The notes beneath the pieces were generated by a model. It did not search any database. It was not told the origin of the DNA and saw nothing but the letters and a program-made list of their open reading frames with translations. 62,000 nt of DNA from the NCBI GenBank assembly GCA_037447655.1, contig JBBHKE010000060.1, forward strand, positions 109,292-171,291, in the 5' to 3' direction. Both the position numbers and the translations under genes were made by a program. The stretch's first letter is position 1, and the number at the start of each line of letters is the position of its first letter. Positions 21,027-30,611 of the stretch are shown in pieces. Origin of the DNA: Zygnema cylindricum. Taxonomy: Eukaryota; Streptophyta; Zygnematophyceae; Zygnematales; Zygnemataceae.

Positions 21027-22333
21027 TGAAATTCTATGGGCTCCATTGCCACACAAAATTCGCAGGTCCAAAGGAAGCTAATCTAGATAGTGCCGACTCC
21101 AAGTTTATATAAACCCAAATGATTGACCCCTTGACAATTAGAACCCCATGATAGCTTCACCCCTATGAAATAAGACTTTCTGTGTGCTCAGTTCCACCAC
21201 AGAATGCAAAGTTAGAATATGTGATTTGGACACATTCACCCACTTTGACTTTCCCTTAGAAATGCAGCCACCCAGGCAGGCAAAAATCTGACCGACTACA
21301 CCCCTGTGTAGCTTGGACTCCCCTGAGTCCGCAGCAAAAAGAATCACTGAATTTGGTCAACTGAATTGATAGTTATGGCTGGCCAAAGTTTGCCATTTAT
21401 ACAAGGTGCTCTCTGGGAGAGGCAGCTACCTACCAGAAATATTCTAAGTCCTAAACCCCTCTCTAAACCCTCTAGTACTGAGGTACGGACCAATCACATT
21501 ACTGTATAGTACATAAAGGTACAAATGCCGGTGTACCTTTTGTACGGACATCGTACGACATGGCTAATAAGTCAACAAATGTCCTATCCGGATTCGTTCT
21601 TGTATTCTCCGGAATTCCTGCCTCCAAATCTTATCTTTCCACGTGGCGCCAGGTCATGCCGCGTCAAAAAGGGTACCGTACAAGAAAGTACAAGTGCCGG
21701 AGTACTTTCTGTACGTACATTGTACGATGTCGCCATAGTGCGACATTTGTCACTCCCGGATTTGTTTTATGTCGTTCCGAAAATTCCGTAATCGCGTACG
21801 ATGTTGCCACGTGTCATCCGGAGTGGCGGCGTCTGCAAACTGCCAAATTTTCCTTTCCGCGATGTCGGCGCTTACCACGGCTGTCCGATTTACATCGTAA
21901 CTAAAACGGACCGTCGAAATAAATGTCCGTATTATTTATTTCGTCCGGTGCTAAAAGTACAACTGTTTCTATGCCCTGAATACCGTAATCCAGTTAAATG
22001 GAATTCCCTACCTGTAACTATATAAATATCTATCAAACCCTATATATACTAGCACTAGTCCTAGACTAAATGGACAAAGCTAACGTCTACGGGACGGTTC
22101 ACCGACGGTAGGTACCAAGATCAATTCCTGGGTCCGTCATATACCATTTTGGTAAACATACCTATATTATCTATTCCTGTCTCTCTGGAGAGCTTAGGCA
22201 GCCATGGCTCTAGCTCCCTCTCCAGCCTTCAGTGACTACGACAAGTGTAGGGGCTTGGAGAAGGGAGTCAGGGGCAGACTGCCTCTACTCTTTTCTATCT
22301 AATAAAGACCTAGAAAATACCCAAATATCAACA
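21027..22333 (-). repeat. Copia C LTR1 (outer)
   Basis: On the minus strand it begins TGTTGATATTTGGG and ends CATAGAATTTCA. It contains two GTAC hairpins (about 21509-21545 and 21677-21715), a TATA box GTATAAA at 21396-21402 (minus strand), and the CTCTCCCAGAGAG palindrome. A tRNA-like arm with TCAATTCCTGGGTCCGTCA is near 22110-22138. It serves as the 3' LTR of internal 1. Confidence 0.88.
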
Positions 22334-22350
22334 CTCCCCTTATTTTCTAG
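22310..22350 (-). promoter_or_regulatory. Polypurine tract within inverted repeat, copia C
   Basis: CTAGAAAATA (22310-22319) and TATTTTCTAG (22341-22350) are perfect inverted arms around the LTR end at 22333 and the minus-strand tract AATAAGGGGAG. The same layout recurs at 25433-25473. Confidence 0.75.
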
Positions 22351-22361
22351 TCTACTTCCTT

Positions 22362-23078
22362 TCAACTACGACAAACAAAATAAACAAAACACTCCCTCCC
22401 CTTTTTCTTTTTTCTTTTCTTTTTCCTTTTATATAACTTATGAAATATGCTCTCGTATTTAAAACAATGCATTAGATGAAATGAAATAATAATTGCATCA
22501 CACATTTCATTTAGCATCCCACTTATCATAAATCCGAGCGAAGATTTTATCCACCTCATCTCTTTTCCATCCACACTAAATCCGATTTCCCTCTTGCAAT
22601 TCAAACAGCCAGCCCCATCTCCAATCTGCAACACACATCTTGAGGCTAACCCTTTTACAGGCACACCTTCATAAATGTCATCACTCCCTTTAGTGATGTC
22701 AAACCCATTACCCCCAAAACATGAACTTTCCTCACTCTCTCCCATGGATTTCTTTCCACTCTCACTTTCTAAATTTATTCCCAATAAATATTTATCCTCC
22801 CCTAAACCTTTCATTAAATATTCCTCTTCTTCCTTATCCTTTAAAACCCCTTCTAATTTCACTTCTCCCCTTTCCTCGGAATCCGTTGAAGTTTCCCTTT
22901 CCGACCAGTTTTCTTTTTCCAAAATATCTATAAAATTCTCCTCATTATTTTTATTTTTCCCTTTTTCAATAATTGATCCTAGTTCTGACTTTATCATTTC
23001 TAAGTCATACAATTTACACTCCTCAACATCTTCTAGTACCTCCTCTCTCTTTACTTCCCTTATGGGCTCCATTGCCAC
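22362..23078 (-). CDS. Copia C second frame, gag-tail/RNase H relic, copy 1
   Basis: The frame encodes 238 residues, beginning MAMEPIREVKREEVLED. An acidic, lysine-rich middle follows (SERETSTDSEERGEVKLEG). The C-terminal part still aligns by eye with copia RNase H (SDDIYEG, GDGAGC, KEMRWIKSSLGFM, FHLMHCFK against SDASYGD, GDGACC, KELMWVKSLLGEL, PKHHFK), but the catalytic residues are not all kept. Its start codon comes from a 47-bp LTR fragment at 23064-23110. The C-terminus is lysine-rich (KRKKKRKKKKGRE). Function unknown; it is probably not an active RNase H. Confidence 0.6.
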   Translation of the reverse strand: MAMEPIREVKREEVLEDVEECKLYDLEMIKSELGSIIEKGKNKNNEENFIDILEKENWSERETSTDSEERGEVKLEGVLKDKEEEEYLMKGLGEDKYLLGINLESESGKKSMGESEESSCFGGNGFDITKGSDDIYEGVPVKGLASRCVLQIGDGAGCLNCKREIGFSVDGKEMRWIKSSLGFMISGMLNEMCDAIIISFHLMHCFKYESIFHKLYKRKKKRKKKKGRECFVYFVCRS

Positions 23079-23142
23079 ACAAAATTCGCAGGTCCAAAGG
23101 AAGCTAATCTTCTAGTACCTCCTCTCTCTTTACTTCCCTTAT
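23032..23142 (-). repeat. Captured LTR-end fragment between 32-bp duplications
   Basis: A 47-bp piece identical to the gag-start end of the C LTR (23064-23110) lies between two copies of a 32-bp sequence (23032-23063 and 23111-23142). The unit is 79 bp. Junctions show microhomology (ATCT and TAT). It ends the gag frame with a TAG and supplies the ATG for the next frame. Copy 2 has the same structure, with the fragment at 26189-26235. Confidence 0.8.
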
Positions 23143-24320
23143 ACCTCCAAAAGCACACTGTTGCCTTCGTGGAATTTCTGTGTACTTATCTCTCTTCTCC
23201 ATTCTACCGATGTGAAGAAGCTCCAAAATTTCTTCATCCTCTTTCTCCTCTTCCCCTTCTTCCTCGTCATTCACACTCCAACTTCTAAGTTCTTCCAAAC
23301 GAGGACACTCCTCCATATAGTGACCCGGTTTCCTACAAGCGAAGCAAACCCTTTGTTTCAAACTTCCCCTTTCCTTTTCCTCTCCCTCTCTTTCCACCAA
23401 AGTTTCGATAAGGTTTTCCTTTGTCTTTCTTCCTTTCATCACGCTTCCGCTCGTCACCGCCATTCCTCACATCATGCTTCCGCCAGTCACCACCAGCTGT
23501 AAATGCAGTCACCCTCTCACTTCCCCTACGAAGCTCCAAGGTGCTTTCCCTCACAAGAATTATCCCCATGGTAATGCTCCAAGTCCATGAGGAGACATCC
23601 ATTCCCTGCATACGGTAAATGATGTCTTCGTACTCATATGGAAGCTTTATGATTAGTGTATTAATCTTTCTCTCCTCAGATTCTACATATCCCGCACTAG
23701 CAAGCTCAACATATAACGCAGCAATATCATTGCAAAACTCTATCATGCTACCGCCTTTATAAACATAGGCCTCTATCTCTTGTCTTACTAACTGTTGCCT
23801 CTGTATAGTCTCACTCTTATAAATCTGAATTAGTGTTTCCCAAATATCTCAAGACTTGGTTAGATATAAAAGAATGATAGCTATAGACTTAGACACATAT
23901 CTAAGTATGAGATGTTTTGCTATAGTGTTTTTATATTCCCATATTTTTCTATCATTTTCTTCAGTTTTGATCCCTACGAGTGGTACCATAGATGAGAGCC
24001 TTGCTCCCCTCACCATAGGTGTCCCTTTATCCTTCTCCCCTAATTCCCCATTCACGGCAAGGTTTTTCCCTTCACCTTCCGTTGCATCTGAACTCCGGTT
24101 GATATTCTGGGCAGCCTCAGATGATTCTCCATAGTGATCTCCTCCAAAGCCCGGTGGCGGACACGTCACTTGTCCCGAAACAATTCCCCAGAAGTGCTTC
24201 TCGAAAAGCAATCCCTCCATCGTGAACTCCTAATAAGTGAAGTATGTTCCATCAAACATAGGCACCCTAAATTGTGGGCCCATAACCTGAAATTCTATCG
24301 GCTCCATTGCCACACATAAT
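23104..24320 (-). pseudogene. gag: Copia C gag, copy 1 (decayed)
   Basis: This corresponds to the intact gag at 26229-27449. The start in LTR2 (near 24307) and the primer-site codons are kept, but a TAG replaces a tryptophan codon near 24230. Another stop lies near 23848, and a frameshift near 23375 precedes the zinc knuckle CFACRKPGHYMEEC. The half nearest the second frame is almost identical to copy 2, while the half nearest LTR2 is diverged. Confidence 0.85.
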
Positions 24321-25456
24321 TCGCAGATCAAAAGAAGCTAATCTAGATCGTGCCGACTCCAAGTTTATATCAACCTAAATGATTGACCCGTTGACAATCA
24401 AAACCCCATTACACCTTCACCCCTGTGAAATAAGACTTTTTGTGTGCTCAGTTCCACAACAGAATGCAAAGTTAGAATATGAGATTTGAACACATTCACC
24501 CACTTTGACTTTCCCTAAGAAATTTAGCCACTCTGGAAAGCAAAAGCTCTGACCGACTACACCCCTATGTAGCCTAGACTCCCCTGAGTGCGCAGCAACA
24601 AGAATCACTGAAATTGGTCAACTGAGTTGATTGTTATGGTTGGCCAAAGTTTGCCATTTATATAAGGTGCTCTCTAGGAGAGGCATCTACCTACCAGAAA
24701 TATTCTAAGTTATGTCCCTCTCTAAACCCCTTCTACTGAAGTACGGCGCCAATCACAGGACTGTACCGTACATAAAAGTACAAGCGCCGGAGTAGTTTCT
24801 GTACGGAAAGTGTACGACAAGACCATACAGGTGACAAATGTCACATCCAAACTTGTTATCTTGCGCTCTGGAGATTCCGCAATCCTCCAGCGCATTTCCA
24901 CGTGTCATCCGGAGTGCAGCGTGAGAAAACGCCAAGGCGGCCATTCCGGAATCTCGGCTCGTATCATGGCCGTCGATTAAATCCAGCATTTAATTCTCCC
25001 CGTCGAAAATATGTGCGCGGTATTTGTTTCGCCGACGAAACAAATGCGCAGTATTAGTTTCGTAAAGTACCATAAATCGTACTACTCTAAACTGTATCGA
25101 TGTGCTAAGAGTCTATTCGCGCCGTTAAATGAATTCGTCTACGCGTACAGATTTATATAGTTATCAAACCGCATACCTCCTAGCACTAGTCCTAGACTAA
25201 ACGGACAAAGCTAACGGCTATGTTGACGGACGGTAGGTACCAGGATCAATTCCTGGGTGCGTCAATAGTTTTAGTAAACCCATCTATTTTCTGCTACCTG
25301 TGTGCTACAAAGCTTAAGGCAGCCATGGCTCTATCACCCTACCCAGCCTTTAGTGACTACAACGAGTGTGGGGGCTTGGTGAAGGGAGTTAGAGGTAGAC
25401 CGCCTCTACATTTTTCCTATTATAATATAGACCTAGAAAATACTCAAATATCAACA
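24289..25456 (-). repeat. Copia C LTR2 (shared inner)
   Basis: It is flanked on the left by a primer site (minus strand GGTTATGGGCCCAC at 24275-24288) and on the right by a polypurine tract, so it is at once the 5' LTR of internal 1 and the 3' LTR of internal 2. It is more diverged than LTR1 and LTR3 and lacks about 140 bp. Its GTAC hairpin is near 24768-24802 and a tRNA-like arm is near 25225-25265. Confidence 0.85.
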
Positions 25457-25474
25457 CTCCCCTAATTTTCTAGT

Positions 25475-26203
25475 CTATTTTCCTTTCGACTCCCTCACAC
25501 AAATAAACACACACTCTCTTTCCCTCTTTCTCTTTTTATTTTTTTTCCTTTTCTTTTCATAAAACTTTAAGAAAATACTCTTGTCCTTGAAACAGTGCAT
25601 TTGATGAACCGAAATAATTGCATCACACATTTTATTTAGCATCCCACTTTTCATAAATCTTAGCAAAGATTTTATCCATCTCATCTCTTTTCCATCCACA
25701 CTAAATCCGATTTCCCTTTTGCAATCCAAACAACCAGCCCCATCTCCATTCTGCAACACACACCCTGAGGCTAACCCTTTTACAGACACACCTTCATAAA
25801 TGTCATCACTCCCTTTAGTGATATCAAACCCATTACCCCCAAAACATGAACTTTCCTCACTCTCTCCCATGGATTTCTTTCCACTCTCACTTTCTAAATT
25901 TATTCCCAATAAATATTTATCCTCCCCTAAACCTTTCATTAAATATTCCTCTTCTTCCTTATCCTTTAAAACCCCTTCTAGTTTCACTTCTCCCCTTTCC
26001 TCGGAATCCGTTGAAGTTTCCCTTTCCGACCAGTTTTCTTTTTCCAAAATATCTATAAAATTCTCCTCATTATTTTTATTTTTCCCTTTTTCAATAATTG
26101 ATCCTAGTTCTGACTTTATCATTTCTAAGTCATACAATTTACACTCCTCAACATCTTCTAGTACCTCCTCTCTCTTTACTTCCCTTATGGGCTCCATTGC
26201 CAC
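25475..26203 (-). CDS. Copia C second frame, gag-tail/RNase H relic, copy 2
   Basis: This 242-residue frame is nearly identical to copy 1 between residues 1 and about 140, and different after that, ending KRKRERECVFICVRESKGK. RNase H-like blocks are SDDIYEG, GDGAGCLDCK, KEMRWIKSLLRFM and HQMHCFKDKS. The start again uses the LTR-derived ATG. The two copies keep the frame open while the gag of copy 1 is dead. Gene conversion between the copies could explain this as well as selection. Confidence 0.6.
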   Translation of the reverse strand: MAMEPIREVKREEVLEDVEECKLYDLEMIKSELGSIIEKGKNKNNEENFIDILEKENWSERETSTDSEERGEVKLEGVLKDKEEEEYLMKGLGEDKYLLGINLESESGKKSMGESEESSCFGGNGFDITKGSDDIYEGVSVKGLASGCVLQNGDGAGCLDCKREIGFSVDGKEMRWIKSLLRFMKSGMLNKMCDAIISVHQMHCFKDKSIFLKFYEKKRKKNKKRKRERECVFICVRESKGK

Positions 26204-26228
26204 ACAAAATTCGCAGGTCCAAAGGAAG

Positions 26229-27449
26229 CTAATCTTCTAGTACCTCCTCTCTCTTTACTTCCCTTATACCTCCAAAAGCACACTGTTGCCTTCGTGGAAT
26301 TTCTGTGTACTTATCTCTCTTCTCCATTCTACCGATGTGAAGAAGCTCCAAAATTTCTTCATCCTCTTTCTCCTCTTCCCCTTCTTCCTCGTCATTCACA
26401 CTCCAACTTCTAAGTTCTTCCAAACGAGGACACTCCTCCATATAGTGACCCGGTTTCCTACAAGCGAAGCAAACCCTTTGTTTCAAACTTCCCCTTTCTT
26501 TTCCTCTCCCTCTCTTTCCACCAAAGTTTCGATAAGGTTTTCCTTTGTCTTTCTTCCTTTCATCACGCTTCCGCTCGTCACCGCCATTCCTCACATCATG
26601 CTTCCGCCAGTCACCACCAGCTGTAAATGCAGTCACCCTCTCACTTCCCCTACGAAGCTCCAAGGTGCTTTCCCTCACAAGAATTATCCCCATGGTAATG
26701 CTCCAAGTCCATGAGGAGACATCCATTCCCTGCATACGGTAAATGATGTCTTCGTACTCATATGGAAGCTTTATGATTAGTGTATTAATCTTTCTCTCCT
26801 CAGATTCTACATATCCTGCACTAGCAAGCTCAACATATAACGCAGCAATATCATTGCAAAACTCTATCATGCTACCGCCTTTATAAACATAGGCGTCTAT
26901 TTCCTGTTTTACTAACTGCTGCCTCTGTATAGTCTCACTTTTATAAATCTGAATTAGTGTTTCCCAAATTTCCGAAGACTTAGTTAGACTTAAAAGAGTG
27001 ATAGCTATGGACTTAGACACATATCTAAGTATGAGATGTTTTGCTATAGTGTTTTTATATTCCCAAATATTCCTATCATTTTCTTCAGTTTTTAGTTCAG
27101 TTATAACCCCCACAAGTGGAACCGTAGCCGAGAGCCTAGCTCCCCTCACCATAGGTGTCCCTTTATCCTTCTCCCCTATTTCCCCTTCCACGGTAATGAT
27201 TTTCCCTTCACCTTCCGTTGCATCTGAACTCCGGTTGGTTTTCTGGGCAGCCCCAAATGATACTCCATAGTGAGCTCCTCCAAAGCCCGGTGGCGGACAC
27301 CTCACTTGTCCCGAAACAATTCCCCACAAGTGCTTCTCGAAAAGCAACCCCTCCATCGTAAATTCCCAATAAGTGAAGTCTGTTCCATCGAACATATGCA
27401 CCCTAGATGGTGGGCCCATAACCTGAAATTCTATGGGCTCCATTGCCAC
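26229..27449 (-). CDS. gag: Copia C gag, copy 2 (intact frame)
   Basis: This is the longest undamaged retroelement frame in the window, 406 residues. It starts MAMEPIEFQVMGPPSRVHMF at 27449 inside LTR3 and reads through the primer site. Gag features include WETLIQIYKSETIQRQQLV, the lysine/arginine-rich GDERKRDERKKDKGKPYRNF and the zinc knuckle CFACRKPGHYMEEC. It ends GGIREVKREEVLED at a TAG made by the captured LTR fragment. No protease follows. It could supply particles only together with enzymes from a related element. Confidence 0.85.
   Translation of the reverse strand: MAMEPIEFQVMGPPSRVHMFDGTDFTYWEFTMEGLLFEKHLWGIVSGQVRCPPPGFGGAHYGVSFGAAQKTNRSSDATEGEGKIITVEGEIGEKDKGTPMVRGARLSATVPLVGVITELKTEENDRNIWEYKNTIAKHLILRYVSKSIAITLLSLTKSSEIWETLIQIYKSETIQRQQLVKQEIDAYVYKGGSMIEFCNDIAALYVELASAGYVESEERKINTLIIKLPYEYEDIIYRMQGMDVSSWTWSITMGIILVRESTLELRRGSERVTAFTAGGDWRKHDVRNGGDERKRDERKKDKGKPYRNFGGKRGRGKERGSLKQRVCFACRKPGHYMEECPRLEELRSWSVNDEEEGEEEKEDEEILELLHIGRMEKRDKYTEIPRRQQCAFGGIREVKREEVLED
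27409..27423 (-). promoter_or_regulatory. Half-tRNA primer-binding site, copia C
   Basis: The minus strand reads GGTTATGGGCCCACC directly after the LTR3 end, identical to A1. It encodes gag residues of QVMGPP. Confidence 0.85.
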
Positions 27450-28731
27450 ACAGAATTCGCAGGTCCAAAGGAAGCTAATCTAGATAGTGCCGACTCCAAG
27501 TTTATATAAACCAAAATGATTGACCCCTTGACAATCAGAACCCCATGAAAGCTTCACCCCTGTGAAATAAGACTTTCTGTGTGCTCAGTTCCATCACAGA
27601 ATGCAAAGTTAGAATATGAGATTTGGACACATTCCCCCACTTTGACTTTCCCTTAGAAATGCAGCCACCCAGGCAGGCAAAAACTATGACCGACTACACC
27701 CCTGTGTAGCCTGGACTCCCCTGAGTCGGCAGCAACAAAAATCACTGAAATTGGTCAACTGAATTGATCGTTATGGCTGGCCAAAGTTTGCCATTTATAC
27801 AAGGTGCTCTCTGGGAGAGGCAGCTACCTACAAGAAATATTCTAAGTCCTAAACCCCTCTCTAAACCCTCTAGTACTGAGGTACGGACCAATCACATTAC
27901 TGTATAGTACATAAAGGTACAAATGCCGGTGTACCTTTTGTACGGACATCGTACGACATGGCTAATAAGTCAACAAATGTCCTATCCGGATTCGTTTTTG
28001 TATTCTCCGGAATTCCTGCCTCCAAATCTTATCTTTCCACGTGGCGACAGGTCATGCCGCGTCAAAAAAGGTACCGTACAAGAAAGTACAAGTGCCGGAG
28101 TACTTTCTGTACGTACATTGTACGATGTCGCCATAGTGCGACATTTGTCACTCCCGGATTTGTTTTATGTCGTTCCGGAAATTCCGTAATCGCGTACGAT
28201 GTTGCCATGTGTCATCCGGAGTGGCGGCGTCTGCAAACTGCCAAATTTTCCTTTCCGCGATGTCGGCGCTTACCACGGCCGTCCGATTTACATCGTAACT
28301 AAAACGGACCGTCGAAATAAATGTCCGTACTATTTATTTCGTCCGGTGCTAAAAGTACAACTGTTTCTATGCCCTGAATACCGTAATCCAGTTAAATGGA
28401 ATTCCCTACCTGTAACTATATAAATATCTATCAAACCCTATATATACTAGCACTAGTCCTAGACTAAATGGACAAAGCTAACGTCTACGGGACGGTTCAC
28501 CGACGGTAGGTACCAAGATCAATTCCTGGGTCCGTCATATACCATTTTGGTAAACATACCTATATTATCTATTCCTGTCTCTCTGGAGAGCTTAGGTAGC
28601 CATGGCTCTAGCTCCCTCTCCAGCCTTCAGTGACTACGACAAGTGTGGGGGCTTGGAGAAGGGAGTCAGGGGCAGACTGCCTCTACTCTTTTCTATCTAA
28701 TAAAGACCTAGAAAATACCCAAATATCAACA
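27424..28731 (-). repeat. Copia C LTR3 (outer)
   Basis: This 1308-bp repeat is almost identical to LTR1 and is the 5' LTR of internal 2. It has the same hairpins, TATA box, CTCT/AGAG palindrome and tRNA-like arm. It ends CAAATATCAACA at 28731, where a TRIM-like element begins. Confidence 0.88.
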
Positions 28732-29196
28732 ATCAACATTTAAGTTGGAATGCAGGTTTGTTATGCACACCTCGAACCTCGAACCTCAACCTCACGGTTC
28801 CCTGGCACGCTCGACATGGCGGGTCCATACCTATTTGTTTTAGGCGGCTTCAAGTGTGACGTATCACATTCTACCCCGTATTAAACCGGCATTCATGAGC
28901 CAATCCAACACCCCCCCTCACGGGAAGGTCGGTCACACCATCCGCAATCCCGCTAGCTCCGATACCATGTTGATTTTTGTGAAATCCGGGATTTGGCATG
29001 TCACATTTTAGGGAAAAGTGAGCTTTCCTAAGTTTAAACCTAGGACCTCGGACTTGATATGTCAGCGCACTAACCACTATGCAACTAGCTCGATGTAGAG
29101 CCTAACGGGCCCGCACCTATTTATTTAAGGCGGCTTCAAGTGTGACGTATCACATTCTACCCCGTATTGAACTGGCATTCACGTGCCAATCCAACA
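28732..29196 (-). mobile_element. TRIM-like mini LTR element, copy 1
   Basis: On the minus strand a 229-bp repeat (28968-29196) reads TGTTGGATTGGC...AAAATCAACA. It is followed at once by TGGTATCGGAGC, a tRNA-iMet 3'-end primer site (28956-28967). A roughly 36-bp spacer, the purine tract TGAGGGGGGG, and a second TGTTGGATTGGC repeat ending inward at 28910 follow. The second repeat is diverged or truncated below about 28815. No coding capacity fits. The LTR holds tRNA-like boxes (TAGTGGTTAGTGCGC and GGTTTAAAC). The primer site matches that of gypsy G1, not that of the copia families. Confidence 0.75.
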
Positions 29197-29598
29197 ATCT
29201 ATTGTGGAAGGAACTGGTGATGAGACTGCACCGGATTGGAGAAAGAAGAATCTCCACTTCCTCAACCTTCTGAAGCAATCTATGACAAAGGAGTTAGTAA
29301 TGTCTTACCTTCAGATGAAAAAGGCTTCTCAAATCTGGTTTAGTGTATATGTTATGTATGTTCAGCTAGATGTCACCGTTTAGACTAATATAGCAACAAA
29401 GATCTTTAAATTTAGATATTTCAAAGGTATTATGCCAGATCATTGCCGTGCTATGTAAAGGTTATTCTTTTTGAGTACAAGTGCAGGTGGGGACTTTTCA
29501 CCACCTCAACAAGCTATGTTATTGATGAGTACTTTACCAAATGAGTATAAGGGAGCCATAGATAGACGTAGGGCTCTTCCACAACGTTACTTGTTTTA
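29197..29598 (+). pseudogene. gag: Copia B gag fragment
   Basis: VEGTGDETAPDWRKKNLHFL, MTKELVMSYLQMKKASQIWF and DFSPPQQAMLLMSTLPNEYK match the B gag at 54056-55039 and 37186 onward. Several stops interrupt it. It breaks at LPQRY near 29595, where copia A sequence starts. The downstream end of this gag reappears at 36418, so the A material lies inside an older B element. Confidence 0.85.
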
Positions 29599-30560
29599 AG
29601 TAAATCAATTGAAAAAATTAATTAACGGAAAACCGATCTTAAAGGGAGATTTGATATGAAGGCTATGGGGGAGGCAAGATATATTTTGGGAATTCAAGAA
29701 GAAAGAGACCGAAAAAAAAATAAAAATGACTCAAAAAAAAGCATTAGGGAACATGTTGGAAAAAATTCAGATGGATAAAGCTAATAGTTGTACAACTCCA
29801 ATAGAGTTAAAGAAGGGAAGTGAGGGGAGTGAGGAAGAAGGAGTCATAGTCTTAGACGAGGAATTAAGTCTTAAAGAACAGAAGTTCATGCGGACTATTC
29901 CTTACAGGCAAGTAGTGGGAAGCCTAATCTATTTTATGAATTGTGCCCAACCGGATTTAGCTACAACTGTAGGAGTGTTGAGTAGAAGTCTAAATGCTCC
30001 CACTAAGAAGGATTGGGAGGCAGCTAAGAGAGTCCTTAGATATTTGATAGGAACTAGGGATCTATGGTTGCATTTGGGTGGGGAGAATAGTGACATCACT
30101 ACTTGGAGTGATGCCAGTTATGGTGATGCTTTGATGAAGAGTTCTACTTCTGGATATGTATTGTATGTGGGTGATGGGGCTTGTTGTTGGAGTAGCAAAC
30201 AGCAAAAGGTTATTGCTCAATCCACCATGGAGGTTGAGTATATGGCCCCTTACTCTGTTGTAAAATAATTGATGTGGGTCAAGTCTTTGTCTGGTGAGTT
30301 TGGTTACCTTAAGAGTGGTGTGCAGAAAAGTTTTTGTGATAATCAGGCAGCAATCGCTATTTCTACCAATCCTAAACATCATTTTAAAGCCAAACACATG
30401 GACATTAGACTCAGCTTTGTTAGAGAGAAAGTAAAAAATAAAATAATCAATTTAGAGTATCGACCAGATAGCGAGATGGTAGCAGATATGATGTCAAACC
30501 TGTGCCTTCCCCTAAGCTAATTTTCTACAAGAAGAAGTGTGGTCTGAAATTAAAGATTGA
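29599..30560 (+). pseudogene. Copia A RT end and RNase H (second copy)
   Basis: From VLSKSI on, the sequence follows the A-family RT end (GEARYILGIQ, NSCTTPIELKKGSEGSEEEG) and RNase H (MNCAQPDLATTVGVLSRSL, TWSDASYGDAL, QSTMEVEYMA, DNQAAIAISTNPKHHF). A TAA at 30266-30268 and small changes break it. Everything upstream in the element is missing, so it is a 5'-truncated copy ending in the LTR at 30578. Confidence 0.88.
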
Positions 30561-30611
30561 CTAGAAAATAAAGGGAGTGTAGAACTAAATGGTTCTTTTA
30601 GTATTTTCTAG
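30561..30611 (+). promoter_or_regulatory. Polypurine tract within inverted repeat, copia A
   Basis: CTAGAAAATA (30561-30570) pairs with TATTTTCTAG (30602-30611). The loop contains AAGGGAG and the LTR start TGTAGAACT (30578). Confidence 0.72.

Larger units (their letters stand above)
21027..28731 (-). mobile_element. Three-LTR composite of copia family C
   Basis: The order is LTR1 (21027-22333), internal 1, LTR2 (24289-25456), internal 2, LTR3 (27424-28731), all in minus-strand sense. Each internal part has a gag frame and a second frame of RNase H descent, but no protease, integrase or RT, so the element is non-autonomous. LTR1 and LTR3 are almost identical, while LTR2 is shorter (1168 against about 1307 bp) and visibly more diverged. 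No target duplication is visible (TCTCT left, ATCAA right). Confidence 0.85.

Noticed and set aside
22675-23115. Plus-strand frame of 146 residues, repeated at 25800-26240
   Set aside because: It is the antisense shadow of the copia C second frame; its serine/phenylalanine-rich composition mirrors the acidic, lysine-rich sense strand.
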